Origin: Acidobacteriaceae bacterium
GTDB lineage: Bacteria > Acidobacteriota > Terriglobia > Bryobacterales > Bryobacteraceae
DNA length: 6,275 nt
Assembly (NCBI GenBank): GCA_019239585.1
Contig: JAFAZU010000600.1
Location: 1 to 6,275 of the forward strand
Direction of reading: 5' to 3'
Under the pieces are notes generated by a model. That model saw nothing but the letters and a program-made list of their open reading frames with translations, did no database searches and was not told the origin of the DNA. Both the position numbers and the translations under genes were made by a program. Of this stretch, positions 1-6,142 are shown piece by piece; the stretch's first letter is position 1; each line of letters opens with the position of its first letter.

Positions 1-806
1 GGCAGGCCGATATAGCTGGTACACCAGGCGCGGCGCAGGCAGGACATAAAACTGCTGTTCGTGACCGGGCAGGGAGATGAAAGATTGACGGCGCCTCCGA
101 GCTCCTCATGAGTAATCAGAAACTCGACAGCGCGAATAAAGTCCACGTCATGAATCCATGACACATACTGATGTCCTGATCCAGCCTTGCCGCCCACCCC
201 GAACCGCACTAGACGCAGGAGAACATCGAATACGCCGCCCTCATCGGGGCTCATCGTCATCGCGCTTCGCATAGCAACCCGGCGCGTACGGGGCGTGTCC
301 GCCGCAAAAAACGCCTGCTCCCAACTCTTTGCCGCATCAACACTGAAGCGCCATTTCGCGGGCGCTTCCGGCTCATCCCCGCCCAGTTCTCCCGTCAAAT
401 CGTCCATAGGACGGTCGAGGCTGTGACGGTAGATAGTAGCCGTGCTGGCATTCAGCCAGAGCGCCGGAGGCTTCGCGGCCTCCTGGATAGCTCTGCCGAC
501 CAATCCGGTTGTAAGGACCCGGGAATTCTTGATTTCGCGCTGATGAGCGGCATTGTAGCGGCAATTGACGCTGCGCCCGGCAAGATTAATCACCACGTCA
601 GATCCGTCTATCGCTTCCGTCCAAGATCCGAGATCTTGTCCGTTCCATCGCAGAACAGCCCATTCGGCAGGCTTCGGATGGCGGCCGATAACCGTCACAC
701 AATGTCCTGTCTCATGAAAATGCCGCGCCAGAATGTTGCCGACCTGTCCTGTGCCTCCCGGTATTACGATCCGAAGACAACGGTCTAGGGACAGCATGGA
801 CAGCAT
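1..806 (-). CDS. NAD(P)-dependent epimerase, TIGR01777/DUF1731-type SDR (partial, 3' end off window)
   Basis: 268 codons are open from the ATG at 806 to the window edge with no stop. Visible motifs are an N-terminal Rossmann nucleotide-binding loop GGTGQVG (residues about 17-23), the segment LWLNASTATIY with the likely catalytic Tyr at about 126, SWIHDVD (about 216-222), and a C-terminal stretch NLSSPCPV (about 241-248) running into FM..LRRAW, typical of the DUF1731 tail. Family members are about 300 aa, so only some 30-35 residues are missing. The family comprises cytoplasmic sugar-epimerase-like SDR proteins (E. coli YfcH relatives) of unproven substrate. The start is uncertain: ATGs at 806 and 797 are in frame, a stop (TGA at 825-827) closes the frame upstream, and neither ATG has a well-spaced Shine-Dalgarno; the nearest AGGAG is 24 nt before the 806 ATG. 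The family assignment is firm; the reaction is not known. Confidence 0.9.
   Translation of the reverse strand, partial: MLSMLSLDRCLRIVIPGGTGQVGNILARHFHETGHCVTVIGRHPKPAEWAVLRWNGQDLGSWTEAIDGSDVVINLAGRSVNCRYNAAHQREIKNSRVLTTGLVGRAIQEAAKPPALWLNASTATIYRHSLDRPMDDLTGELGGDEPEAPAKWRFSVDAAKSWEQAFFAADTPRTRRVAMRSAMTMSPDEGGVFDVLLRLVRFGVGGKAGSGHQYVSWIHDVDFIRAVEFLITHEELGGAVNLSSPCPVTNSSFMSCLRRAWCTSYIGL
789..806 (-). repeat. 9-bp tandem duplication covering the epimerase start codon
   Basis: Read on the minus strand, ATGCTGTCC occurs twice in direct succession. The duplication gives the epimerase two in-frame ATGs and an N-terminus MLSMLS. It is either a small replication-slippage duplication or chance. It adds three residues before the conserved Rossmann strand and does not disturb the frame. 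Confidence 0.8.
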
Positions 807-816
807 TGTACCGAAT

Positions 817-835
817 AGGAGGTGTCAACACTCCT
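817..835. promoter_or_regulatory. Near-palindrome upstream of the epimerase
   Basis: The plus strand reads AGGAG-g-TGT-ca-ACA-CTCCT, a dyad of eight pairs with one bulged G, 11 bp before the epimerase ATG at 806. On the minus strand it contains both AGGAG and TTGACA. TTGACA followed by TACAAT (805-810) resembles a sigma-70 promoter, but the 12-bp spacer is too short. It could be an operator or a hairpin masking a ribosome site. No function can be assigned from sequence alone. Confidence 0.3.
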
Positions 836-868
836 TTACAGGAATCTCATGCTGCTCCTATTAATAAA

Positions 869-902
869 ACAAAAGCCCTGGAAGCAGTCCCAGGGCTTTT
901 GT
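869..902 (-). terminator. Rho-independent terminator after the beta-barrel gene
   Basis: A perfect 13-bp stem (ACAAAAGCCCTGG with CCAGGGCTTTTGT) encloses an 8-nt loop. On the minus strand the GC-rich core is followed by CTTTTGTTTTATTAA, a good U-rich tract, and the element begins 9 nt after the stop of the gene at 912-1553. The stem is flanked by A and T runs on both sides, but no gene reads toward it from the left on the plus strand, so its job here is minus-strand termination. It should largely uncouple the beta-barrel gene from the epimerase gene downstream. Confidence 0.9.
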
Positions 903-911
903 AGCTAACGA

Positions 912-1553
912 CTATCTTTCGTGTGAACCGAAGCTCCAGCCGACTGATGCGCTGTACTCCGGTACCCAGTTGCTTCCGAACTGGAAAAAGTTGTTTACAT
1001 AGCGGGCATCAATCTGCGGCCGGATGAAGAGGTGGGGCGTAAGGTAGAACCGAACCCCTGCTGCCATATGAACTTGAAAATGATTGGAACTCTCAAGATA
1101 AGTGTTGCTGCTCGAACAGCCGGCAAAAGCATCGCAATACTGTTGCGGGTAATAAAACTTCAAGCTAACGGCGCCAAGCCCTCCTTGGAACTCCGGAACG
1201 ATCTTTTTGTCGGCTCGCAGCGGCGCGTAAATCGCATTGAAGTCGTAGAACACCGGACGGTAATTCAAACCTGCGTAACTACCTTGTGAGAAACGCAAGT
1301 CCGCTTGACCTCCAATGCCGAAATGAGGCGTTAGCATGATATCAGCACCTACTTTGCCGAACGTGCCGACTAACTTCGGTGTGCTGAGATAGTTACCAGT
1401 ATTAAAGGTGTCAATTGCCTGTCCACTGGAGCTGGCTTGGGCAGTTCCCACGCCAAAATGCACGTCAAAATCGGCCTGAGCTTGTGCAAATTGATTACTG
1501 AAACACAGCGCAAACACGAATGGCGCTGCTAAACGAACGAATTTCAAAACCAC
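912..1553 (-). CDS. Secreted outer-membrane beta-barrel protein
   Basis: 213 codons. The N-terminus is a classical Sec signal peptide: basic start (K4, R7), hydrophobic core LAAPFVFALCF, and likely signal-peptidase-I cleavage after AQA or QAQA (residues about 24-27). The mature part alternates polar and hydrophobic or aromatic residues in repeated strands (e.g. HFGIGGQADLRF about 77-88, RPVFYDFNAIYAPL about 99-112, HFQVHMAAGVRFYL about 158-171, HLFIRPQIDARYV about 174-186) and ends in the strand SASVGWSF followed by a short GSHER tail. This fits a small OmpA/OmpW-like eight-stranded barrel (OMP_b-brl type). C140 and C146 could form a disulfide in an extracellular loop. The first codon given is GTG at 1551-1553; TTG at 1545-1547 is a strong alternative because of ribosome-site spacing. 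It lies 189 bp downstream of aceE, with its own terminator. The ligand or role is not predictable. Confidence 0.88.
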   Translation of the reverse strand: MVLKFVRLAAPFVFALCFSNQFAQAQADFDVHFGVGTAQASSSGQAIDTFNTGNYLSTPKLVGTFGKVGADIMLTPHFGIGGQADLRFSQGSYAGLNYRPVFYDFNAIYAPLRADKKIVPEFQGGLGAVSLKFYYPQQYCDAFAGCSSSNTYLESSNHFQVHMAAGVRFYLTPHLFIRPQIDARYVNNFFQFGSNWVPEYSASVGWSFGSHER

Positions 1554-1555
1554 TT

Positions 1556-1562
1556 CTCCTCC
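1556..1562 (-). promoter_or_regulatory. Strong Shine-Dalgarno that bears on the beta-barrel start codon
   Basis: The minus strand reads GGAGGAG here. Its AGGAG core is only 2 nt from the GTG at 1551-1553 but 8 nt from the in-frame TTG at 1545-1547. Standard spacing therefore favours TTG, giving a protein starting MKFVRLAA, two residues shorter. Either start leaves the signal peptide intact. Confidence 0.65.
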
Positions 1563-1742
1563 AAATTTGTTGTGAGCGCGGCATCGTACGACAGTTGAGC
1601 ACTAACTCAATAGCAGTAAGCAATCAACCTGCGGTAAGTGCCCGCACGAGACTTATACACCTGAAGACGTACGTGCTTGCTGAGGCGGTTACAAGGAGCA
1701 CGCAGGAGAAGTTATAGGTAAAACTCAGATAATAGTTAGCTG
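1563..1742 (-). other. Intergenic region between aceE and the beta-barrel gene
   Basis: About 180 bp with no supported gene. No U-tailed terminator follows the aceE stop. A weak dyad (CGTGCT at 1672-1677 with AGCACG at 1697-1702, 19-nt loop) lacks a T tract. A 5-bp dyad, TTGAG/CTCAA at 1595-1610, lies shortly upstream of the beta-barrel start and could be an operator. The stretch TATAAG around 1650-1656 on the minus strand could be a -10 box but has no clear -35 partner. Whether the barrel gene has its own promoter or relies on readthrough from aceE is undecided. Confidence 0.4.
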
Positions 1743-4418
1743 TTAGAGCAACGCTGGATCAATGCTGTCTGCCTGAATACCGATCTCTGTAATTGCTTGC
1801 TTCGCTCGGTTTTGGTCGAAGCGTCCCCAACGCGCTAACCGGGAAAGCGCCGCCGCTGCAATATGAGCCGCATCCACTTCAAAGAATCTTCGGAGGTGTT
1901 CCCGATTTTCGCTCCGTCCAAAGCCGTCCGTTCCGAGCGACGTTAAGCGACCCGGCAGCCAGGGCGAGATCTGATCTGCGACAGCCTTCATGTAATCCGT
2001 GGCGGCAATAATGGGCATGTCCACGTCTCCTAGTGCTTCGAGCAGGTAAGGCTTGCGCTCCGGCTCACTGGGGTGCAGCCGGTTCCAGCGATCCACCGTC
2101 AGCGCGTCGCGGCGCAGTTCCGTATAGCTGGTCACGCTCCAAACATTCGCGCCCACGCCGTACTGCTCCGCCAGAATCTTCTGCGCCTTCAAAGCTTCAT
2201 TCAGAATGGGGCCGCTACCGAAAAGCGTCACTTGCGCGGCGCCGGTTTCCGAAGGTTTGTACAGATAAAGGCCTCGCAGAATGCCTTCTGTCAGATTCGG
2301 CGCATCCGACATCGGCGGCTGCGCATAGTTCTCATTGCAAACTGTCAGGTAATAGAAATGATCTTCATTCTCCTGGTACATGCGGCGAATGCCGTTTTGC
2401 ACGATTACCGCGATCTCATAAGCAAAGGCAGGATCATAGCTTTTGCAAGTTGGAACTACGCTTGACAGAACGTGGCTATGACCATCATCATGCTGGAGAC
2501 CTTCGCCCAGCAAAGTGGTCCGGCCCGCTGTGCCTCCGATCAAAAAGCCCTTTCCCCGCGAATCGGCAAAAGCCCAGATAAGGTCGCCGACGCGTTGAAA
2601 TCCGAACATGGAGTAGTAGATGAAGAACGGAATGGTAGGCACACCCAGGTTGGCGTAAGCCGTGCCCGCTGCGGTAAAGGAAGCCATCGAGCCAGCTTCT
2701 GTAATACCCTCTTCCAGAATCTGGCCGTTCTGCGCTTCCTTGTAGTACATCAGAACTTCGCTATCAACTGGTTTATAAAGCTGTCCGCCGCTGGCATAAA
2801 TGCCGCGTTCGCGGAACATGGATTCCATGCCGAAGGTGCGCGCCTCGTCAGGAATAATCGGCACAATGTACTTGCCGATTTCCGGAACTTTCAGCAGGGA
2901 TTTCAGCACGGAAACAAAGCCGCTGGTCGTTGATGCTTCGCGCCCGCGCGAGCCGCCGGTGGCCTCATGAAAGATTTCCAGCGAAGGCGCTTGCAGGGTG
3001 ATCTTCTTAGGAGCGCGTTGCGGCAAATAGCCGCCCAATGCCTCGCGGCGGCTCTTCAGGTAAGTAACTTCCGGACTATTGTCTTCCGGGCGAATGAAAG
3101 CAATGGACTGTATGTGTTCCTTGGGAAGGTTGAGATCGAACCGACCCGCAAGGTAGAACAGCTCCTCCTCATTCAGCTTTTTCTGCTGGTGAGTAATGTT
3201 CTTGCCTTCACCGGCTTCGCCAAGACCATAGCCTTTCACGGTTTTCGCCAGGATCACAGTGGGCTGACCTTTGGTCTCATTCGCGCGCTTGAACGCGTTA
3301 TAGACTTTGACCGGATCATGGCCGCCGCGCCGCAAACGCGCCAGCTCATCGTCGGACTTGTCTTCCACGAGCTTCAGCAGCTCCGGATACTTGCCGAAAA
3401 ACTCTTTCCGCACATAAGCGCCGCCGCGCGCCTTGAAGTTCTGGTACTCGCCATCGACGCACTCTTCCATGCGCTTCAGCAAAAGACCGCTAGTATCACG
3501 CGCAAACAGCTCATCCCAGTCGCTGCCCCAGAGAACCTTGATTACATTCCAGCCAGCTCCCCGGAAAATGCCTTCATACTCCCGAATGACGCTGCCGTTG
3601 CCACGAACCGGCCCGTCCAGACGCTGCAAATTGCAATTGATGATAAAAATCAGGTTGTCCAGCTTCTCGCGCGACGCTACGTGTAATGCTCCGGTCGACT
3701 CGGGTTCGTCCATCTCGCCGTCACCCAAAAAGGCGTAAACTTTACGATCCGTGCGCGGAATCAACTCACGATTTTCCAAATAGCGCAGGAACCGGGCATT
3801 GTAGATAGAATTGATCGGGCCAAGACCCATGGACACCGTGGGAAACTGCCAGAAGTTGGGCATCAGCCACGGGTGCGGATAGGACGAAAGTCCTGGCGTG
3901 TCGCGCAGTTCGTGCCGGAAGTTCAGCAGGTGCTGTTCGGAGAGACGGCCCTCCATAAAGGCGCGCGAATACACGCCGGGAGAAGCATGCCCTTGATAAT
4001 AAACCAGATCGCCCGGCGCGCCGTCATAGCTGCCGCGAAAGAAATGATTGAACCCTACCTCGCTGAGCGTTGCCAAAGATGCATACGTGGAGATATGGCC
4101 GCCGATGTTCGGGTCGTATTTGTTGGCGCGAACCACCATAGCCGCCGCATTCCAACGAATCAGACTTTTAATGCGCCGCTCCAGAGCGCGGTCGCCTGGG
4201 TAAGGAACCTCCTCATGAGCCGGAATCGTATTCAGGTAAGGCGTACGGGCCTGGGGAGGGGGAACGCCGAATTCGGCGGCACGGTTCAAAAGCCGTTGGA
4301 GCAGGTAAGTAGCACGATCAGGACCAGCCTCATCCACGACCTGATCTAAGGCCTCAAGCCACTCAGAGGTTTCCTGTGGGTTGAGATCCGTTGGACGTTC
4401 TTCTTTGGTTTTTAACAT
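1743..4418 (-). CDS. aceE: Pyruvate dehydrogenase E1 component, homodimeric type
   Basis: 891 codons, essentially the length of E. coli AceE (887). It decarboxylates pyruvate on thiamine diphosphate and transfers the acetyl group to lipoyl-E2 in the cytoplasmic pyruvate dehydrogenase complex, feeding acetyl-CoA to the TCA cycle. The thiamine-diphosphate signature is complete: GDGEMDEPE (residues 232-240) followed by NCN (261-263). Other conserved sites are YYQGHASPGVY with H144, NITHQQKKLNEEEL with H410 (equivalent of catalytic E. coli H407), GITEAGS with E574 (the cofactor-activating Glu), YYSMFGFQRVGD (601-612), GLQHDDGHSH with H643, and the C-terminal SLGTDGFGRSENRE (827-840). The ATG at 4418 matches the family N-terminus; the upstream ribosome site is weak (CGGAAAC-ATG). 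No aceF (E2) or lpd (E3) adjoins it, so the partners must be encoded elsewhere. It diverges from the DHH gene across 201 bp. Confidence 0.98.
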   Translation of the reverse strand: MLKTKEERPTDLNPQETSEWLEALDQVVDEAGPDRATYLLQRLLNRAAEFGVPPPQARTPYLNTIPAHEEVPYPGDRALERRIKSLIRWNAAAMVVRANKYDPNIGGHISTYASLATLSEVGFNHFFRGSYDGAPGDLVYYQGHASPGVYSRAFMEGRLSEQHLLNFRHELRDTPGLSSYPHPWLMPNFWQFPTVSMGLGPINSIYNARFLRYLENRELIPRTDRKVYAFLGDGEMDEPESTGALHVASREKLDNLIFIINCNLQRLDGPVRGNGSVIREYEGIFRGAGWNVIKVLWGSDWDELFARDTSGLLLKRMEECVDGEYQNFKARGGAYVRKEFFGKYPELLKLVEDKSDDELARLRRGGHDPVKVYNAFKRANETKGQPTVILAKTVKGYGLGEAGEGKNITHQQKKLNEEELFYLAGRFDLNLPKEHIQSIAFIRPEDNSPEVTYLKSRREALGGYLPQRAPKKITLQAPSLEIFHEATGGSRGREASTTSGFVSVLKSLLKVPEIGKYIVPIIPDEARTFGMESMFRERGIYASGGQLYKPVDSEVLMYYKEAQNGQILEEGITEAGSMASFTAAGTAYANLGVPTIPFFIYYSMFGFQRVGDLIWAFADSRGKGFLIGGTAGRTTLLGEGLQHDDGHSHVLSSVVPTCKSYDPAFAYEIAVIVQNGIRRMYQENEDHFYYLTVCNENYAQPPMSDAPNLTEGILRGLYLYKPSETGAAQVTLFGSGPILNEALKAQKILAEQYGVGANVWSVTSYTELRRDALTVDRWNRLHPSEPERKPYLLEALGDVDMPIIAATDYMKAVADQISPWLPGRLTSLGTDGFGRSENREHLRRFFEVDAAHIAAAALSRLARWGRFDQNRAKQAITEIGIQADSIDPALL

Positions 4419-4619
4419 GTTTCCGGGGTTCCCTACTAACGATACGAAGTCCGGCTCGGAGCGTGCAACGGCACGCGCAAAACAGGGCGACTGCCGCGCG
4501 CTCTTTAACCGGGTCTCTCAAGGAAAAATCGACTTGCTTCACTTAATTATCGCTTATCACTTGCTTTTCCCGCATTTGTCAGGCAATCTAAGAGGTTTTC
4601 TGGAGATTAACTTCTATCG
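4419..4619. promoter_or_regulatory. Divergent intergenic promoter region (aceE / DHH phosphoesterase)
   Basis: These 201 bp must hold both outward promoters. For aceE on the minus strand, TTGCAC followed 18 bp later by TATCGT (near 4440-4470) is a weak sigma-70 candidate overlapping the inverted repeat at 4461-4476. For the plus-strand gene, TTGCTT at 4561-4566 with CAATCT at 4584-4589 (17-bp spacer) is a weak candidate; a second TTGCTT lies at 4534-4539. The segment 4520-4620 is clearly more AT-rich than the flanking genes. GGAG at 4602-4605 is the likely ribosome site for the 4620 gene, 14 nt from its ATG, which is longer than usual. Individual promoter boxes are guesses. Confidence 0.45.
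4461..4476. repeat. Perfect inverted repeat in the aceE leader
   Basis: GCGTGC-aacg-GCACGC is a perfect 6-bp dyad with a 4-nt spacer, ending 43 bp before the aceE ATG on the minus strand. It overlaps a candidate -35 box. It could be a repressor operator for aceE or a leader hairpin. It does not resemble the E. coli PdhR operator. Confidence 0.5.
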
Positions 4620-5573
4620 ATGAAGGTGCGAGTCCTCTATCATGATCACTGCTTTGATGGGGCAGCCTCGGCGGCATACATATCACGCTTCTTACAAAGC
4701 AGATTTTACCCGGGTGCAGAATTTTTTTACACCGGCCTAGCCCATCGAGCCGATCAACTGTTCGAAGACAGTCTGTTTGACGGCGATGTCAATGCTATTG
4801 TTGACTTTAAATACGCGACGCATCCCAACCTAACCTGGTATTTCGATCATCACCAAAGCGCGTTTCTCAGCCCGGAAGACGCCGAGCATTTCCGTCACGA
4901 CACATCCGGACGCAAACTCCTGGACCCGAGTTTCCGCTCTTGCACCAAGTTCATTTCAACGGTAGTGCGGCAGCAATACGGATTTGAAGCGCCCGACCTG
5001 GAAGAATTAGTAACCTGGGCCGATATTGTGGACGGCGCGCTGTACGAGAGCGCGGAAGCAGCCGTGGAAATGAAAGCGCCGGCTATGAAACTGACCCTGG
5101 TAATCGAAGGCAGCCGAGGATCCCGTTTAGTGCAGAAGATCATTGTGGCCATGCAGAGCCAATGTCTGGAACAGATCGTAGCCGACCCGGAAATTCGCGC
5201 CACCTATGACCAGCTTCACAAAACTCACCTGCGCAACATCGACGTGATCCGGAAAGTAGGCAGTTGCGAAGGCGGCGTCATCTACTTCGACTTGGTGGAT
5301 TACGGAATTGAAGGGTACAACAAATTCATTCCCTATTACTTATTCCCGGATTCGGCCTACACGGTATCGGTTTCCACATCGAGCTTTCGAACCAAGGTCT
5401 CGGTCGGCTCCAATCCGTGGGTCCGCGAACCGCTGCGGCACAACTTGGCGACCATCTGTGAACGTTACGGCGGAGGCGGTCACCCGAAAGTCGGAGCGAT
5501 CAGCTTTCCCATCGGCGCCGTGGAGGAAGCCAGACAAGCAGCCGCCGAAATCAGAGAAGAACTAAAAAGCTGA
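4620..5573 (+). CDS. DHH/DHHA1-family phosphoesterase
   Basis: 317 codons, close to the size of NrnA-like DHH-DHHA1 proteins. Metal-binding motifs of the DHH domain appear in order: HDHCFDGAASAA (residues 8-19; H8, D9/H10 and D13 likely ligands), D62 in NAIVDFKY, the signature DHH at 76-78 (WYFDHHQSAF), and a later acidic motif WADIVDGA with D135/D138. The C-terminal DHHA1 domain carries RYGGGGHPKVGAISFP (about 282-297), the glycine-rich substrate-binding loop. Such enzymes use Mn2+ to cleave phosphodiester or phosphoanhydride bonds: short oligoribonucleotides, cyclic dinucleotides, pAp or polyphosphate. Which of these applies cannot be told. Motif I here has the HxxCxDG form rather than the HxxPDxDxxGS form of NrnA/GdpP. 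No signal peptide or membrane segment is seen, so it is cytoplasmic. The start at 4620 puts motif I right at the N-terminus as expected. It diverges from aceE; no operon partner is evident. Confidence 0.92.
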   Translation: MKVRVLYHDHCFDGAASAAYISRFLQSRFYPGAEFFYTGLAHRADQLFEDSLFDGDVNAIVDFKYATHPNLTWYFDHHQSAFLSPEDAEHFRHDTSGRKLLDPSFRSCTKFISTVVRQQYGFEAPDLEELVTWADIVDGALYESAEAAVEMKAPAMKLTLVIEGSRGSRLVQKIIVAMQSQCLEQIVADPEIRATYDQLHKTHLRNIDVIRKVGSCEGGVIYFDLVDYGIEGYNKFIPYYLFPDSAYTVSVSTSSFRTKVSVGSNPWVREPLRHNLATICERYGGGGHPKVGAISFPIGAVEEARQAAAEIREELKS

Positions 5574-5613
5574 TCCCGTACCACAGCCATATTTGATCCG
5601 GACAGTTGATCTA

Positions 5614-5764
5614 CCTTTGGTCCTCAGCAGCCGACTGACCGATTGGCTTCCTAATCAGTGGAAACAACGGTAGAGAGCCTCTCACACGGGATGACACTAC
5701 GTATTCCTTATCATGATGCTTGCGGCACTTTACCGCAATCCCCACTTGGGGACCAAAGGGGATT
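5614..5764. other. Candidate structured RNA / competing inverted-repeat cluster
   Basis: CCTTTGGTCC (5614-5623) is exactly complementary to GGACCAAAGG (5750-5759), a 10-bp helix that extends inward through a G-U, C-G and A-U to about 13 pairs and encloses about 120 nt. Inside are a hairpin GATTGG-cttc-CTAATC (about 5641-5656) and a perfect TTGCGG-cacttta-CCGCAA (5720-5738). The 3' arm can instead form TCCCC-actt-GGGGA (5739-5752) or AATCCCC/GGGGATT (5737-5743 with 5758-5764), and these exclude the long helix. It starts about 40 nt after the DHH stop. The complementarity is directly visible. Expression and strand are unknown, and I do not recognise it as any known RNA family. Confidence 0.35.
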
Positions 5765-6067
5765 CACTGATCGGCTAAATATTCAGAGGTCAAATTGGTA
5801 ATCATGCCCTGATAACAGAAAGAACAGCAGGGTCCCATGCACCAGGCGCTCGCCATTTTGCCTTCTCAGTTTGCCTCAGCCTCATTTAGCCCTGGCCTGC
5901 GGTGCAGCCGGCCGCATGGAGTCATCATTTCGGTACCGGAAGACGGCTCTCCGCGAGAGCGGCATTAGACGTGAAAGGACCTGCACCACTGCTGTAATCG
6001 ATCCGTTCCCAGCCGTCGACGTCCGACCTCTATACCGGAAGCGGTTCTTGAGCGAAACCTATATCAG

Positions 6068-6121
6068 TTGTGATGCTCGCGCTAGCGTCGGTAGGATTGG
6101 CTCTCTCTGGAGGGCTATGAT
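6068..6121 (+). promoter_or_regulatory. Possible promoter of the TIR gene
   Basis: Two sigma-70-like options precede the TIR gene. TTGTGA (6068-6073) with TAGGAT (6092-6097) has an 18-bp spacer and four of six consensus bases in each box. TATGAT (6116-6121) is a better -10 box but has no good -35 partner. The latter would start transcription about 15 nt before the ATG at 6143. Both are guesses by eye. Confidence 0.25.
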
Positions 6122-6142
6122 AAAAAACACTGTGGGTGTGGT

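Larger units (their letters stand above)
5574..6142. other. 569-bp region without a convincing gene
   Basis: Between the DHH stop and the TIR start I find no reading frame with recognisable protein character on either strand. The longest plus frame (ATG at 5871, stop near 6203, 110 codons) has no familiar motif and overlaps the TIR start out of frame. The region holds several dyads: the cluster at 5614-5764, a perfect hairpin GCTCTC-cgc-GAGAGC at 5946-5960, and 8-bp palindromes CGGTACCG (about 5931-5938) and CGCTAGCG (6080-6087). A 9-bp direct repeat TACCGGAAG occurs at 5934-5942 and 6033-6041. No U-tailed terminator was found after the DHH gene. It could be a regulatory leader, a small-RNA locus or a decayed gene. 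Confidence 0.6.

Noticed and set aside
187..788. Plus-strand frames opposite the epimerase
   Set aside because: Antisense to a frame with clear Rossmann/SDR motifs; the translations show no domain.
805..828. Sigma-70 promoter TTGACA/TACAAT on the minus strand before the epimerase
   Set aside because: The spacer is only 12 bp, and the -10 box would overlap the start codon.
2033..3738. Several long open frames on the plus strand (up to about 240 codons) opposite aceE
   Set aside because: They lie entirely antisense to a certain gene, have low-complexity Arg/Ser/Ala-rich translations with no motif, and overlap each other in different frames. They are by-products of aceE codon use.
5720..5764. 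Terminator for the DHH gene
   Set aside because: The hairpins here are not followed by a T-rich tract, and they lie about 150 nt from the stop; better treated as part of the competing-helix cluster.
5837..5968. 44-codon plus-strand frame starting ATG at 5837
   Set aside because: Short, no good ribosome site and no family resemblance.
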